Shown one piece after another: positions 28,752 through 38,294 of a DNA stretch of 64,000 bases. The notes under the pieces are model-generated. The model was not told the origin of the DNA. It ran no database searches and saw only the letters and a list, made by a program, of their open reading frames with translations. The DNA comes from Pseudaestuariivita rosea (GTDB lineage Bacteria; Pseudomonadota; Alphaproteobacteria; Rhodobacterales; Rhodobacteraceae), in contig NZ_JACNMP010000010.1 in the NCBI RefSeq assembly GCF_017592335.1, forward strand, positions 1 to 64,000. The letters run 5' to 3'. The number at the start of each line of letters is the position of its first letter. The stretch's first letter is position 1. A program made the translations under genes and the position numbers.

Positions 28752-29720
28752 TTAAGATACCTTTGCGGTGCCCGATTGCGTTGTGGCGGGTGGGAAAAAC
28801 GCACTGCCCCAAGTGGCCCTTATGCGTTCTTCCCATTCAAGGGCGCTTTTGCGAATAGCCTTCATCAATTGGCGTTCGCCTGCCTCAAACTGACGACCTG
28901 TCATGTAAATGAAACCAAGCTCGATCGGTTGTCGTTCGGTCATTGCACGCACGACGACCCGGCTGTCATCTATTCGATCGATTGCAAAAGGATCAATCAA
29001 CGCAATGCCGTACCCGCTTTCGACCAGTCTGACGGCCAAAGCAGATGATGTCGTCTGAACCCCCACGCGCCGTTCCGTATCGCTGTCTTCGAAGACAGTA
29101 TCAAGGCTGCGGCCGTGTGCGACGCGTTCAGAAAATGAAATTAGAACTTCGCTGCGAAGATCGGGCGGGTCAATTCGACGACGTTTGGCCAGAGGATGAT
29201 CGCGGTGAATAACGCAAACAAAACTGGTCGTCAGGATAGGTTCGAATTCGACCTGCGGTCGTCGCGGCTGGGTCTGTGTCAGACAAAAATTATAGTCCCC
29301 ATTTGTTAGTCTGGATTCCATTGGGGTCGGCTCAAGGCTTTTCAAAACGAAACGTAACTTCGGCGATTTGGCAGAAACCTCGGCAATTGCCTGAGGCAGA
29401 AAAGTGTTCGCCAATGTGGGCATCGCTGCGATCCGGATTGTTTCGCCAAAGCCACGCTGCATGTCACCAATCAGGCGCTGAGTGTTGTTCACATTGCGGA
29501 ATATAACCGTAAGGCTTTGTTCCAGTGACAACGCTTGTTCGGTTGGAATCAGCCGATTGGCTTGCCTATGGAACAAAGGAAAGCCCAAATTAGCCTCAAT
29601 ATGCTTCAACATACGACTGACGGCCGGTTGAGAGACATTGAGAATCTTGGCCGCGCCAGTAACACTTTCAGCGCGAAAAACAGCGCGCAAAACTTCCATC
29701 TGTCTGAGATTCAATGACAT
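28752..29720 (-). CDS. LysR-family regulator, probably of the adjacent importer and enolase-family operon
   Basis: A 322-residue LysR-type regulator. The N-terminal helix-turn-helix (LRQMEVLRAVFRAESVTGAA and VSQPAVSRMLKHIE) is followed by a LysR substrate-binding domain of two lobes from about residue 90. It is divergent from the ABC importer operon at 29849, and the gap contains a 15-bp palindrome with the LysR T-N11-A pattern. Activation of that operon by its substrate or a metabolite is the straightforward inference. Confidence 0.9.
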   Translation of the reverse strand: MSLNLRQMEVLRAVFRAESVTGAAKILNVSQPAVSRMLKHIEANLGFPLFHRQANRLIPTEQALSLEQSLTVIFRNVNNTQRLIGDMQRGFGETIRIAAMPTLANTFLPQAIAEVSAKSPKLRFVLKSLEPTPMESRLTNGDYNFCLTQTQPRRPQVEFEPILTTSFVCVIHRDHPLAKRRRIDPPDLRSEVLISFSERVAHGRSLDTVFEDSDTERRVGVQTTSSALAVRLVESGYGIALIDPFAIDRIDDSRVVVRAMTERQPIELGFIYMTGRQFEAGERQLMKAIRKSALEWEERIRATWGSAFFPPATTQSGTAKVS

Positions 29721-29730
29721 TTCAAAGATA

Positions 29731-29745
29731 ATAACATCACGTTAT
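29731..29745. promoter_or_regulatory. Candidate LysR box
   Basis: ATAAC-ATCAC-GTTAT is a perfect 5-bp inverted repeat with a T-N11-A core (T29732, A29744). It lies 11 bp upstream of the LysR gene's start and about 105 bp upstream of the divergent importer operon, a usual place for an autoregulatory LysR recognition site. Confidence 0.55.
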
Positions 29746-29848
29746 GGATGTTGTTGCAATCAGAATTTGCCAAACAAGGTCTTTGAAATGGATCGTGTAG
29801 GTTACCAAAAGCCCAAAAAATGGGCGTGGTCGCCTAGGGAGGACTAAG

Positions 29849-31756
29849 ATGACTATTTTCAAACCGCGCGGGCTGTCGCGGATTGCAATGACAAGTGTTT
29901 TTGCGTTTCTGGCTACGCATGCTTGGGCTGAGGTGCCTATGCTGCAGTCTGCGGTGGATGCCGGTGAACTGCCGCCTATGGAAGAACGGCTGCCCTCAGA
30001 TCCACCCGTTGTTCCGGTCGTCGAAAAGATCGGTGAGTACGGCGGAACGTGGCGCACACTGATTTCGGGTGCGGGCGAGGAAAGCTGGCTGGTCACAAAC
30101 ATCGGGTATGATTACATCGTTCGCTGGGACCCTGGCCTGAACGAGGTTGTGCCGAACTTGGCTGAAAGCTGGACCGTCAATGATGACGCCACCGAGTTCA
30201 CCTTTAAGCTGGTCGAAGGTGTCAAGTGGTCAGATGGCACGCCATACACAACGGCTGATGTAGATTTCTGGTGGAACCATGTGGCGAAGAACCCCGAATT
30301 GCCGCGCAGTTTCAGGACGCGTTCGCTGCGTAACCGACTGAATTCCACAACTTTAACCATTATTGATGATTATACTTTCACGTTCACATTCGAAGAGCCA
30401 CACGGTCTTTTGCTGCTAGAGATGGCATCGCCCGACAACGGTCGGCAACTGAGCCGGTTTCCGGCGCATTACATGAAGCAGTTTCATGCGGAATTCACTG
30501 ATGCGGATGCGCTTCAAAAAATGGTTGAGGACGCCAATCTGCCATCATGGGCTGATCTTTTCGAAGACCGTGCCAATCAGTGGATCAACAAAGACCTGCC
30601 GACATTGAATGCCTGGACTGTCACAAGCCCGCTGACCGATACGCAGAATGTCAGGTTTGAACGGAACCCCTATTACTGGAAGGTCGATGCCGAAGGCAAT
30701 CAGCTGCCTTATCTGGACGCCGTCAATTTTGAGGTCGTGGGCGATAAGGAAGTCATGTTGCTGAAGGTTCTGAATGGCGAAGTCGATATGATTCACCGCT
30801 ATATCAACACTTTCCCGAACAAGGCCGTTCTGGCTGATAATCGTGACCGCGGTAATTATGACTTTTTCGAATACGGCACATCCGATTTCAACACGATGGT
30901 CATTTTCCCGAACCTTACCACTGATGACGAAAGACTGCACCCGATCTTCAATGACCGGCGCTTCCGCGAAGCTTTGTCAGTTTCCTTTGACCGTCAGGAA
31001 CTGATTGATCTGGTTTTTGTTGGCCAGGGCGAACCCTATCAGGCGGCGCCACGCCCCGAGTCGAAGTACTACAACGAAACCCTTGCCAAGCAGCACACCG
31101 AATATGATCCTGATCGTGCGTTAGAGTTGCTTGCCGAGATGGGATATTCCGAAACCGACAGTTCGGGAATGCTGGTTAATGAAAATGGCGAACGGCTGAC
31201 CTTTGTGATCACCGTTCGTGAAGATCGTCAACCCATGGTCGACATGATGGAGATCATCGCGGATCGTTGGCGTGACATTGGTATTGATGCGATAAATCGT
31301 GTGGTTGAGAAATCCTTCCAGCGCGAAATGCGTAATTCTGGAACACACGAGATGCTGGTGGACGACGGAGAAGGCGGCCTGGTCGACGGGCTGATCGCAC
31401 CCGAAGCCTGGATCCCGATTGACAACAACTCGGCCTATGGCATCGGTTGGTTTGCGGCGATCACCGGTGACGAAGACGCCCTTCCTGTCGATCCACCAGC
31501 AGAAGTTATGGAAAGCTATGCGCTGTTTCAGCAATTGAAACGAACGGGCGATCCGGATGAACAGACACAGCTTTACGGCGAAATTCTGACGCGCGCGCAA
31601 GAGCAATTCTATACTATTGGCGTATCACTGCCGGTCGCGGGATATGGTATTGTGAAGAACAATTTCCACAACGTGCCGGACACCATCGTTCGCGGATGGC
31701 AGTTTGCCGATCCCGGTCCTGTCAATCCGCAGCAGTTCTTCAAAACTGCAAACTAA
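29849..31756 (+). CDS. ABC importer substrate-binding protein, family 5 (Dpp/Opp type)
   Basis: A 635-residue periplasmic receptor. Its signal peptide ends at THAWA (about residue 26). The SBP_bac_5 signature is seen in VPNLAESWTVNDDATEFTFKLVEGVKWSDGTPYTTADVDF (read in pieces, about 105-145), with FRTRSLRNRL and RFREALSVSFDRQELIDLVF further on. It is longer than dipeptide receptors (about 530) and resembles the long receptors used for oligosaccharides or sugar derivatives. AGGGAGGACTAAG precedes the ATG. A hairpin after the stop separates it from the permease genes and may boost its message. Confidence 0.88.
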   Translation: MTIFKPRGLSRIAMTSVFAFLATHAWAEVPMLQSAVDAGELPPMEERLPSDPPVVPVVEKIGEYGGTWRTLISGAGEESWLVTNIGYDYIVRWDPGLNEVVPNLAESWTVNDDATEFTFKLVEGVKWSDGTPYTTADVDFWWNHVAKNPELPRSFRTRSLRNRLNSTTLTIIDDYTFTFTFEEPHGLLLLEMASPDNGRQLSRFPAHYMKQFHAEFTDADALQKMVEDANLPSWADLFEDRANQWINKDLPTLNAWTVTSPLTDTQNVRFERNPYYWKVDAEGNQLPYLDAVNFEVVGDKEVMLLKVLNGEVDMIHRYINTFPNKAVLADNRDRGNYDFFEYGTSDFNTMVIFPNLTTDDERLHPIFNDRRFREALSVSFDRQELIDLVFVGQGEPYQAAPRPESKYYNETLAKQHTEYDPDRALELLAEMGYSETDSSGMLVNENGERLTFVITVREDRQPMVDMMEIIADRWRDIGIDAINRVVEKSFQREMRNSGTHEMLVDDGEGGLVDGLIAPEAWIPIDNNSAYGIGWFAAITGDEDALPVDPPAEVMESYALFQQLKRTGDPDEQTQLYGEILTRAQEQFYTIGVSLPVAGYGIVKNNFHNVPDTIVRGWQFADPGPVNPQQFFKTAN

Positions 31757-31770
31757 AAGCACCAAGCAGG

Positions 31771-31794
31771 CATGGCGGCAATCGCGCCGCCATG
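31771..31794 (+). promoter_or_regulatory. Intercistronic stem-loop after the binding-protein gene
   Basis: CATGGCGGC and GCCGCCATG form a perfect 9-bp stem with a 6-nt loop (AATCGC), 14 bp after the receptor's stop codon and before the first permease gene. No T tract follows, so it is more likely an mRNA-stabilising or attenuating element than a full terminator. This is a common way to express receptors above permeases. Confidence 0.6.
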
Positions 31795-31818
31795 ACCAAC
31801 CGGAAGTGGCTCTGATCC

Positions 31819-32796
31819 ATGCATATCTATATCTTCAAACGCGTTTTGATGATGATCCCGACCCTGATCCTAATCAGTATTGTGGCTTTTCTTGTCATAC
31901 AGCTTCCGCCGGGCGATTTTCTGACCGCGCTGACTGCCGGTATGGAGGGGCGCATGACGCCCGAAGAAATAGCTTATCTGCGCGAACGCTACGGTCTGAA
32001 TGATCCGATGTGGCTGCAATATTGGAAATGGATCAGTGGCATCGTGTTTGAAGGTGACTTTGGCTATTCCTTTCAATGGCGCCGTCCGGTCAGCGAACTG
32101 ATCTGGAGCCATCTGGGGCTGACCGTCCTCATTTCATTCGTGACCTTGTTATTTGTTTGGGCGGTCAGTTTCCCGATTGGTGTGTTGTCGGCGGTACGTC
32201 AGTATTCCTTTTCGGATTATTTTTTCACATTCATTGGGTTCATTGGTCTGGCCACCCCGAATTTTCTCTTGGCGCTGGTCTTGATGTATGTTGGTTTCAA
32301 ATACTTCGGCCAATCCGTCGGTGGATTGTTCAGCCCCGAATATCAGAATGCCCCTTGGAGCTGGGCAAAGCTGGGCGATCTGATGGCCCATCTCTGGATT
32401 CCCATCATCGTGATCGGCACCGCCAAGACGGCTGAACTGATCCGCGTGATGCGCGCAAATCTTCTGGATGAACTGCACAAGCCATATGTTGCCACCGCGC
32501 GGTCCAAAGGCTTGGGTGAGATGCGGACGTTGATCAAATACCCGATCCGCATCGCGTTGAACCCTTTTATCTCGACCATCGGGTGGGTCTTGCCATCGCT
32601 GGTATCAGGGGCCGTTATCACCGCCGTGGTTTTGAACTTGCCAACAACAGGGCCGCTGTTGCTGGGTGCCTTGCGCAGTCAGGATATGTATCTGGCCGGA
32701 TCATTCATCCTGATGTTGTCGACCCTTACGGTCGTGGGCACGTTGATTTCCGACATTTTGCTGGCGTGGCTTGATCCACGTATCCGCTACCAGTGA
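31819..32796 (+). CDS. ABC importer permease, DppB type
   Basis: A 325-residue inner-membrane protein with six predicted helices. The N-terminus IYIFKRVLMMIPTLILISIVAF is characteristic of DppB/OppB proteins. It includes YGLNDPMWLQYWKW and the cytoplasmic EAA loop (LHKPYVATARSKGLGEMRTLIKY, in pieces, about 215-237). It pairs with the DppC-type permease encoded directly downstream, whose start lies 7 bp past this stop. Confidence 0.92.
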   Translation: MHIYIFKRVLMMIPTLILISIVAFLVIQLPPGDFLTALTAGMEGRMTPEEIAYLRERYGLNDPMWLQYWKWISGIVFEGDFGYSFQWRRPVSELIWSHLGLTVLISFVTLLFVWAVSFPIGVLSAVRQYSFSDYFFTFIGFIGLATPNFLLALVLMYVGFKYFGQSVGGLFSPEYQNAPWSWAKLGDLMAHLWIPIIVIGTAKTAELIRVMRANLLDELHKPYVATARSKGLGEMRTLIKYPIRIALNPFISTIGWVLPSLVSGAVITAVVLNLPTTGPLLLGALRSQDMYLAGSFILMLSTLTVVGTLISDILLAWLDPRIRYQ

Positions 32797-32803
32797 GGGT
32801 ATA

Positions 32804-33949
32804 ATGGCTGACGCAAGCGCATACGTAAAAACCAACGCCGAGATTCAGGTTTACGACGACGATGTCCGTGCCGAGGATGTGGCTGGTCAATGGCAACTGA
32901 TGTGGTGGCGGTTCAAACGTCACAAGGTTGCGGTGATCGCGGGCATCTGTGTGTTATTCATCTATCTTGTTGGGATATTTGCAGAATTCCTGTCGCCGAT
33001 GGATCCCAATGACCATCACACGCGCTATACCTATGCGCCGCCTCAGAATGTGGACTTGTTTCATGACGGCCAGTGGCTGCCGCATGTTAAGGGTTACCAG
33101 GTCGAGATTGACCAATTCACCCTGCGGCGAACCTTTGTGACGGATGAGGAAAAGATCATTCCAATTGGTCTTTTTGTCAAAGGTGACGAATACAAGATGT
33201 GGGGTCTGATCCCTTGGGATCGGCACCTGATCGGTCCGCTCAATCCGCGGGATCCCTTCTATCTGTGGGGGGCGGACCGATTGGGTCGTGATATGCTTAG
33301 CCGTGTGATCCATGGGGCGCGCGTATCAATGTCTATCGGCCTGGTCGGTGTGGCCATCAGTCTGGTTCTTGGCATTATTCTAGGCGGAATATCTGGTTAT
33401 TTCGGAGGCTGGATTGATAATGCGATCCAGCGGATCATCGAGTTTCTGAAATCGATCCCGACCATTCCACTTTGGATGGGCCTTGCCGCTGCGATCCCAC
33501 TCACGTGGGAGCCTCTTTATGTCTATTTCGCCATCACTGTTCTGATTTCCTTGATTGGTTGGACGGGATTGGCCCGTGAAGTGCGGGGCAAGGTCATCTC
33601 GATGAAGGGGGATGACTTTGTGATTGCTGCCCGCCTGGATGGATTGAGGACCAACAAGATCATCACCAGGCATCTGGTCCCCAGTTTCCTTAGCCATATT
33701 ATCGCGCAAACCACGCTGGCTATTCCCGACATGATCCTGTCTGAAACCGCGTTGAGTTTCCTTGGGATCGGTTTGCAGCCACCGATTGTGTCGTGGGGTG
33801 TTCTTTTGAAAGAGGCACAGAATATCAACGCGGTGGCGACGGCGCCATGGTTGATGATACCCGGTCTGGCCGTTGTGTTCGCCGTGCTGACACTGAATTT
33901 CCTTGGCGATGGTATGCGTGATGCTGCCGATCCTTATTCCCATCATTAA
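32804..33949 (+). CDS. ABC importer permease, DppC type
   Basis: About 381 residues. After a 40-residue polar tail the first helix (VAVIAGICVLFIYLVGIFAEF) is followed by a long periplasmic region of about 130 residues. Five more helices follow, with the EAA loop FVIAARLDGLRTNKIITRHLVPS. The ATG at 32804 follows GAGGGTATA and was preferred to an ATG at 32771 inside the previous gene. The extended periplasmic loop is longer than in DppC and goes with the long receptor, suggesting a sugar-type rather than peptide substrate. Confidence 0.88.
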   Translation: MADASAYVKTNAEIQVYDDDVRAEDVAGQWQLMWWRFKRHKVAVIAGICVLFIYLVGIFAEFLSPMDPNDHHTRYTYAPPQNVDLFHDGQWLPHVKGYQVEIDQFTLRRTFVTDEEKIIPIGLFVKGDEYKMWGLIPWDRHLIGPLNPRDPFYLWGADRLGRDMLSRVIHGARVSMSIGLVGVAISLVLGIILGGISGYFGGWIDNAIQRIIEFLKSIPTIPLWMGLAAAIPLTWEPLYVYFAITVLISLIGWTGLAREVRGKVISMKGDDFVIAARLDGLRTNKIITRHLVPSFLSHIIAQTTLAIPDMILSETALSFLGIGLQPPIVSWGVLLKEAQNINAVATAPWLMIPGLAVVFAVLTLNFLGDGMRDAADPYSHH

Positions 33950-33958
33950 AGGCGCATT

Positions 33959-35035
33959 ATGACCAAGACACCAGTTCTGGAAATCCGTGACCTGCAAACG
34001 CACTTTGGTGCACGCGAAGGTCTGATCAAGGCGGTCGACGGCGTCAGTATGACCGTCAACCGGGGCGAGACACTGGCCGTGGTCGGTGAAAGTGGTTGCG
34101 GCAAGTCGATCACAGCATGGTCTGTGATGAACCTTGTGCCGAAACCGGGCAAGATCGTGGGCGGCAGTATCAACCTTTATGACCGCAATGGCGGGTCCGT
34201 TGATATCGCGGCCCTTGATCCGAAAAGCGCTGAAATGCGGGCCATCCGGGGCGCACGGGTCGCGATGATCTTCCAGGAACCCATGACGTCGCTGTCGCCG
34301 GTCCATACGATCGGCAATCAGATCGTCGAAATGATCCGGTTGCACCAGCCCGTGACGAAAAAAGAGGCCGAGGCGCAGGCGGTCCGGATGCTGGATCGTG
34401 TTGGCATTCCGAAACCGACTGAACGCATGGCCGCTTATCCGTTTCAGATGTCCGGTGGCATGCGGCAGCGCGTGGTGATCGCCATGGCGCTGTCGTGCAA
34501 CGCCGATCTGCTGATTGCGGACGAACCGACGACTGCGTTGGACGTGACGACACAGGCCAACATTCTTGAGTTGATGAAGGAACTGCAGGCCGAACACCAT
34601 ACCTCGATGATCTTGATCACCCACGATCTGGGCGTTGTGGCCGAAGTCGCCGATGAAGTCGCCGTGATGTATCTGGGCCGCGCCGTTGAGCAGACCGATG
34701 TCTTTACGCTGTTTGATCACGCGCAACATCCCTATAGTCGCGCTTTGCTGGGCTCGATCCCGGAGCTTGGCAAAACCCGCGGGCAGCGGTTGACAGCGAT
34801 CCGCGGGATGATCCCGCACCCCTTGAACCGTCCATTAGGATGCACCTTCAACACCCGGTGTCCGATGGCCATTAAAGGGGCGTGCGACGCGGTTGAGCCG
34901 GACCTGATCCAAACCGGCCCGCACCACCACACCCGGTGTCTGGCCTATCAGAATGGCTACACGCATCATTTTGACAAAAAGCCCGAAGGTGCGATGCGCC
35001 CGAGTGAAACGATCGGAGGGCGTGCGCATGTTTGA
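33959..35035 (+). CDS. ABC importer ATPase, DppD type
   Basis: A 358-residue ATPase with Walker A GESGCGKS near residue 42, signature MSGGMRQRV, Walker [14 protein letters not shown] and H-loop [10 protein letters not shown]. The C-terminal oligopeptide-transporter domain has the cysteine cluster C-x5-RC-x6-C at about 300-315 ([16 protein letters not shown]), which binds an iron-sulfur cluster in some DppD/OppD proteins. It is paired with the next gene, which it overlaps by 8 bp. Confidence 0.92.
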   Translation: MTKTPVLEIRDLQTHFGAREGLIKAVDGVSMTVNRGETLAVVGESGCGKSITAWSVMNLVPKPGKIVGGSINLYDRNGGSVDIAALDPKSAEMRAIRGARVAMIFQEPMTSLSPVHTIGNQIVEMIRLHQPVTKKEAEAQAVRMLDRVGIPKPTERMAAYPFQMSGGMRQRVVIAMALSCNADLLIADEPTTALDVTTQANILELMKELQAEHHTSMILITHDLGVVAEVADEVAVMYLGRAVEQTDVFTLFDHAQHPYSRALLGSIPELGKTRGQRLTAIRGMIPHPLNRPLGCTFNTRCPMAIKGACDAVEPDLIQTGPHHHTRCLAYQNGYTHHFDKKPEGAMRPSETIGGRAHV

Positions 35036-36059
35036 CGACTCCAAGACAAAAACGGTGCTTCAGGTCGAAGACCTGAAGATGCATTTCCCGCTAATCAAGG
35101 GCCTAATGCGGCGCCGTGTCGGCACGGTCAAGGCGGTCGATGGTGTCAGCATGACCGTGCAACAGGGTGAAACGGTGGCTCTGGTCGGTGAAAGTGGTTG
35201 TGGCAAGTCCACCTTGGGTCGCACGATCCTGCGCGCCTATGAACCAACGGCCGGGCATATTCATTACAATCCAAGAGGCAGCGATAACGTTGTTGATCTG
35301 GCTGGCCTTAATAATAATGAAATGCAGAAATATCGTCCCGATCTGCGGATGATCTTCCAGGATCCGTTCACGTCGCTTAACCCCCGGCTGCCCGTGGTCG
35401 ACATCATTTCAGAACCGCTTCGGGCCAATAAAATCGCTGAAGGTGTCGAAGCCAAGGATCGCGTGGCCGACATCATGCGAAAGGTGGGTCTGCGCCCCGA
35501 ATATATGGAGCGTTACCCCCACGCCTTTTCCGGCGGGGAACGCCAGCGGATCGTGATTGCACGTGCCCTTGTCACCAATCCGCATATTGTTGTCGCGGAC
35601 GAGGCCGTTTCGGCGCTGGATGTATCGGTTCGGGCGCAGACGCTTAATCTGTTGCAGGATCTGCAGGATGAACTGGATCTGACTTATCTGTTTGTAAGCC
35701 ATGATCTGTCTGTGGTGGAACATATCGCGGACCGGATTGCGGTGATGTACGTCGGTCGCCTGGTCGAATTTGCCCGGGCAGAAGATCTGTTTCGCCGCCC
35801 GCTGCATCCCTATACCGAGGCCCTGTTTTCCGCCATTCCGATCCCGCATCCGAAGCTGCGCGGAAAACAGCATCGGGTGCAGTTGCCCGGCGATGTGGCG
35901 GACCCGGCCAATCCACCATCCGGTTGCCCGTTCCACCCCCGCTGCGCCTATGCCAGGGACATCTGCAAAAAAGAGGTTCCCGAGCTTGCTGAAACCGGCA
36001 GCGGTCGCACGGTATCCTGTCATCGCGCCGACGAACTGGCGTTGAAAGGTGTGTTATAG
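35028..36059 (+). CDS. ABC importer ATPase, DppF type
   Basis: A 343-residue ATPase with Walker [12 protein letters not shown], signature FSGGERQRI, Walker B VVADEAVSALDVS and H-loop LFVSHDLSVVEH. The glutamate-region reads DEAVSALD rather than DEPTSALD; the catalytic glutamate is kept and the proline variant is common in this subfamily. The C-terminus again holds the cysteine pattern (SGCPFHPRCAYARDIC). The ATG at 35028 follows CGGAGGGCG and overlaps the DppD-type gene by 8 bp. A longer frame to 34953 lies wholly inside it and was rejected. Confidence 0.92.
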   Translation: MFDDSKTKTVLQVEDLKMHFPLIKGLMRRRVGTVKAVDGVSMTVQQGETVALVGESGCGKSTLGRTILRAYEPTAGHIHYNPRGSDNVVDLAGLNNNEMQKYRPDLRMIFQDPFTSLNPRLPVVDIISEPLRANKIAEGVEAKDRVADIMRKVGLRPEYMERYPHAFSGGERQRIVIARALVTNPHIVVADEAVSALDVSVRAQTLNLLQDLQDELDLTYLFVSHDLSVVEHIADRIAVMYVGRLVEFARAEDLFRRPLHPYTEALFSAIPIPHPKLRGKQHRVQLPGDVADPANPPSGCPFHPRCAYARDICKKEVPELAETGSGRTVSCHRADELALKGVL

Positions 36060-36060
36060 T

Positions 36061-37191
36061 TTGGTGTCCCGCATCGCCGAGATAGAAACGCTGACGCTGC
36101 CTGACATTAACGTCGTGGTCATGCGGACGAATGACGGGTTGGAGGGCATCGGCCAAACCGGCGCCTTTCACGGCCCCATTGTGGCAGATGTCCTTCACAA
36201 ACTGATCGCACCAGATTTTCTGGGGGCGCAGATCGACCAACATGCTGATCTGCTGAAAAGCTGTGAAACCAAGCACTATAAATTCATAGGACCCTTCTTT
36301 GCGCGGGCGCTTGCGGGCATGGATACCGCTTTATGGGATTTACGCGCCAAGGCTGAAGGTGTTCCCGTGCACGGGCTGATCGGTTCGCAGATGCGCGACC
36401 GCGTACCGGTATACGGATCTTCCATGCGTCGTCAGACAACGGTTGACCAGGAAATCGCCGCTTTGAAAAGCGCGATCGGGCAATTCGGTTTGCAACATGT
36501 CAAATTCAAGATCGGCACGCGCATGGGTGACGATGACCCCAATGGCCTGAAACGGGCCAAGGTTTTGGTTGATGCCGTACGCTCGGCCTTGCCCGATATT
36601 GGGCTGCGGGCGGATGGTAACGGCGCTTTCGGCCCCGATGTGGCGATTGGTCTGGGGCGTCGGATGCAGGATCTTGACTATGTCTTTCTGGAAGAACCGT
36701 GCCCCCATACCGATCTGACCGCAACCCGTCGGGTCAATCAGGCGCTTGCGATGCCCATAGCGGGGGGTGAGGTTGATCATCGTCTTGAAACATTCACACA
36801 TGTGATCACTGAGGGCGTTGTTGATATCGTGCAGCCGGATATTTGCAATGGTGGCGGCTTCAGTCGCGCCCTAGCCATCGCCGATCTGGCTGAAGCGCAT
36901 AAAATTCCTTGCACACCCCATTGCGCGCAGCAGTCGTTGGTTCAGGTATTTACCCTGCATCTGGCGGCAGTGCATTCCGCTTTGTGGCAACCGCAGGAAT
37001 ACAGAATTACCGACAATCGACCTTGGGCCAAGTCCATCTATCAGCCTTTGCCTGAACCTGTCGAAGGGCATCTGACCGTCCCGACCGGGTCGGGCTGGGG
37101 CGTCACACTGACGGCCGAGTTCCTGAAGCAGGCCAAGCAATGCTTAAGTAAAATCACCGATCCCACACCACTGAAAAAGAGACACGTATGA
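36061..37191 (+). CDS. Enolase-superfamily (mandelate racemase/muconate lactonizing) enzyme
   Basis: About 376 residues. The barrel shows the KxK motif (HVKFKIG), metal ligands RADGN, LEEP and GGEVDH in order, and a His in TPHCAQQS with Asp in IVQPDICNGG. A KxK plus His-Asp pair defines the mandelate-racemase subgroup, which includes most acid-sugar dehydratases. The start is unclear: TTG at 36061 and GTG at 36064 begin the conserved VSRIAEIETL, while a GTG at 36049 overlaps dppF-like DNA. The gene directly follows the importer ATPases, so the enzyme probably acts on the imported compound. Confidence 0.8.
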   Translation: MVSRIAEIETLTLPDINVVVMRTNDGLEGIGQTGAFHGPIVADVLHKLIAPDFLGAQIDQHADLLKSCETKHYKFIGPFFARALAGMDTALWDLRAKAEGVPVHGLIGSQMRDRVPVYGSSMRRQTTVDQEIAALKSAIGQFGLQHVKFKIGTRMGDDDPNGLKRAKVLVDAVRSALPDIGLRADGNGAFGPDVAIGLGRRMQDLDYVFLEEPCPHTDLTATRRVNQALAMPIAGGEVDHRLETFTHVITEGVVDIVQPDICNGGGFSRALAIADLAEAHKIPCTPHCAQQSLVQVFTLHLAAVHSALWQPQEYRITDNRPWAKSIYQPLPEPVEGHLTVPTGSGWGVTLTAEFLKQAKQCLSKITDPTPLKKRHV

Positions 37192-38276
37192 AAATCACAG
37201 ACGTCAAGATTGAAACGTTCAAATGGCCGCGTCCTCGCCCTTTGTCGAATGGTAAACACACATACACAACACAGGGTATGACGCTGATTTCAATCGAAAC
37301 GGATCAGGGGATCACCGGCATCGGTCAGGCGGCAACCCGCAGTGTGGTGCGCGCCACGCTGGAACATTTCGTGCCTATGCTGATCGGGCGCAATCCTTTG
37401 CATCACGAGGCCCTGTGGCGCGATATGTGGTCACCCAAACGCATCGGGCGTCGCGGCATGACCACTCGCGCGATCAGTGCCATCGACATCGCCCTTTGGG
37501 ATATCAAGGCAAAGGCCGCGAATATGCCTTTGTCCGTTTTGCTGGGCCAGTTTCGCGACCGGTGCGAAACATATGTGGCTGGCGGATATTATGCCGATGG
37601 AAAAGGGTTGAAAGAACTGGCCGATGAAATGGAAAGCTATGTCAAAATGGGCGCCCGCGCGGTCAAGATGAAGATCGGCGCTGTACCCATCAAAGAAGAT
37701 GTCGCCCGTGTCAAAGCCGCCCGCGATGCAATCGGTCCTGATGTCAAACTGCTGGTCGATGCAAACTGCGCCTATCTGCCTTATCAGGCGATGGATATTG
37801 CCAGACGGATGGAGGAACATGACGTCTTCTGGTTCGAAGAGCCGATGGAGCCAGATGATTATGACGGATTTCGCAGATTGTCAGCCAAGACATCAATTCC
37901 CGTGGCGACGGGCGAAAATGAATACACCAAATTCGGGTTTCGCGATCTGATCCAGTCTCGCGGCGCTGAAATCATCAATCCGGATGCCAAGATTTGCGGT
38001 GGTATCACGGAATTCATGAAAATCGCGGCCTATGCCCAAGCGCACAACATCGCGATTGCGCCGCATGGTCAGCAAGAGGTGCACGTGCATCTGAATGCGG
38101 CCTGTGAAAATGCGATCCTGCTTGAGTATTATCCGAAAGAGTTCGATCCGATGTGGGGCAAGATTTTTAAACACACCCCAGAGATCAACGAAGATGGCAC
38201 CGTTTCGCCCCCGGATGTGCCCGGTCTGGGGATGGAGCCGCTTTATGAAAATCTGAACGAATATCGCGTGGCGTAA
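37188..38276 (+). CDS. Enolase-superfamily enzyme, acid-sugar dehydratase-like
   Basis: A 362-residue MR/MLE-type enzyme. KxK reads AVKMKIG, the metal ligands are in VDAN, FEEP and TGEN, and the general acid/base pair is Asp in INPDAKICGG and His in IAPHGQQEVH. The capping domain occupies about 1-120. It overlaps the previous gene by 4 bp, so two paralogous superfamily members are made together. They may handle two epimers or two successive steps. D-galactonate-type dehydratases are the nearest functional model I can suggest. Confidence 0.82.
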   Translation: MKITDVKIETFKWPRPRPLSNGKHTYTTQGMTLISIETDQGITGIGQAATRSVVRATLEHFVPMLIGRNPLHHEALWRDMWSPKRIGRRGMTTRAISAIDIALWDIKAKAANMPLSVLLGQFRDRCETYVAGGYYADGKGLKELADEMESYVKMGARAVKMKIGAVPIKEDVARVKAARDAIGPDVKLLVDANCAYLPYQAMDIARRMEEHDVFWFEEPMEPDDYDGFRRLSAKTSIPVATGENEYTKFGFRDLIQSRGAEIINPDAKICGGITEFMKIAAYAQAHNIAIAPHGQQEVHVHLNAACENAILLEYYPKEFDPMWGKIFKHTPEINEDGTVSPPDVPGLGMEPLYENLNEYRVA

Positions 38277-38294
38277 CAAACGAACGGCCAGCTT

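Noticed and set aside
33380-34819. A 479-codon open frame on the minus strand, opposite the DppC-type permease and DppD-type ATPase genes.
   Set aside because: Its translation is rich in His, Arg and Gln with no family features, and both plus-strand genes are complete with strong motifs. It is a codon-bias shadow.
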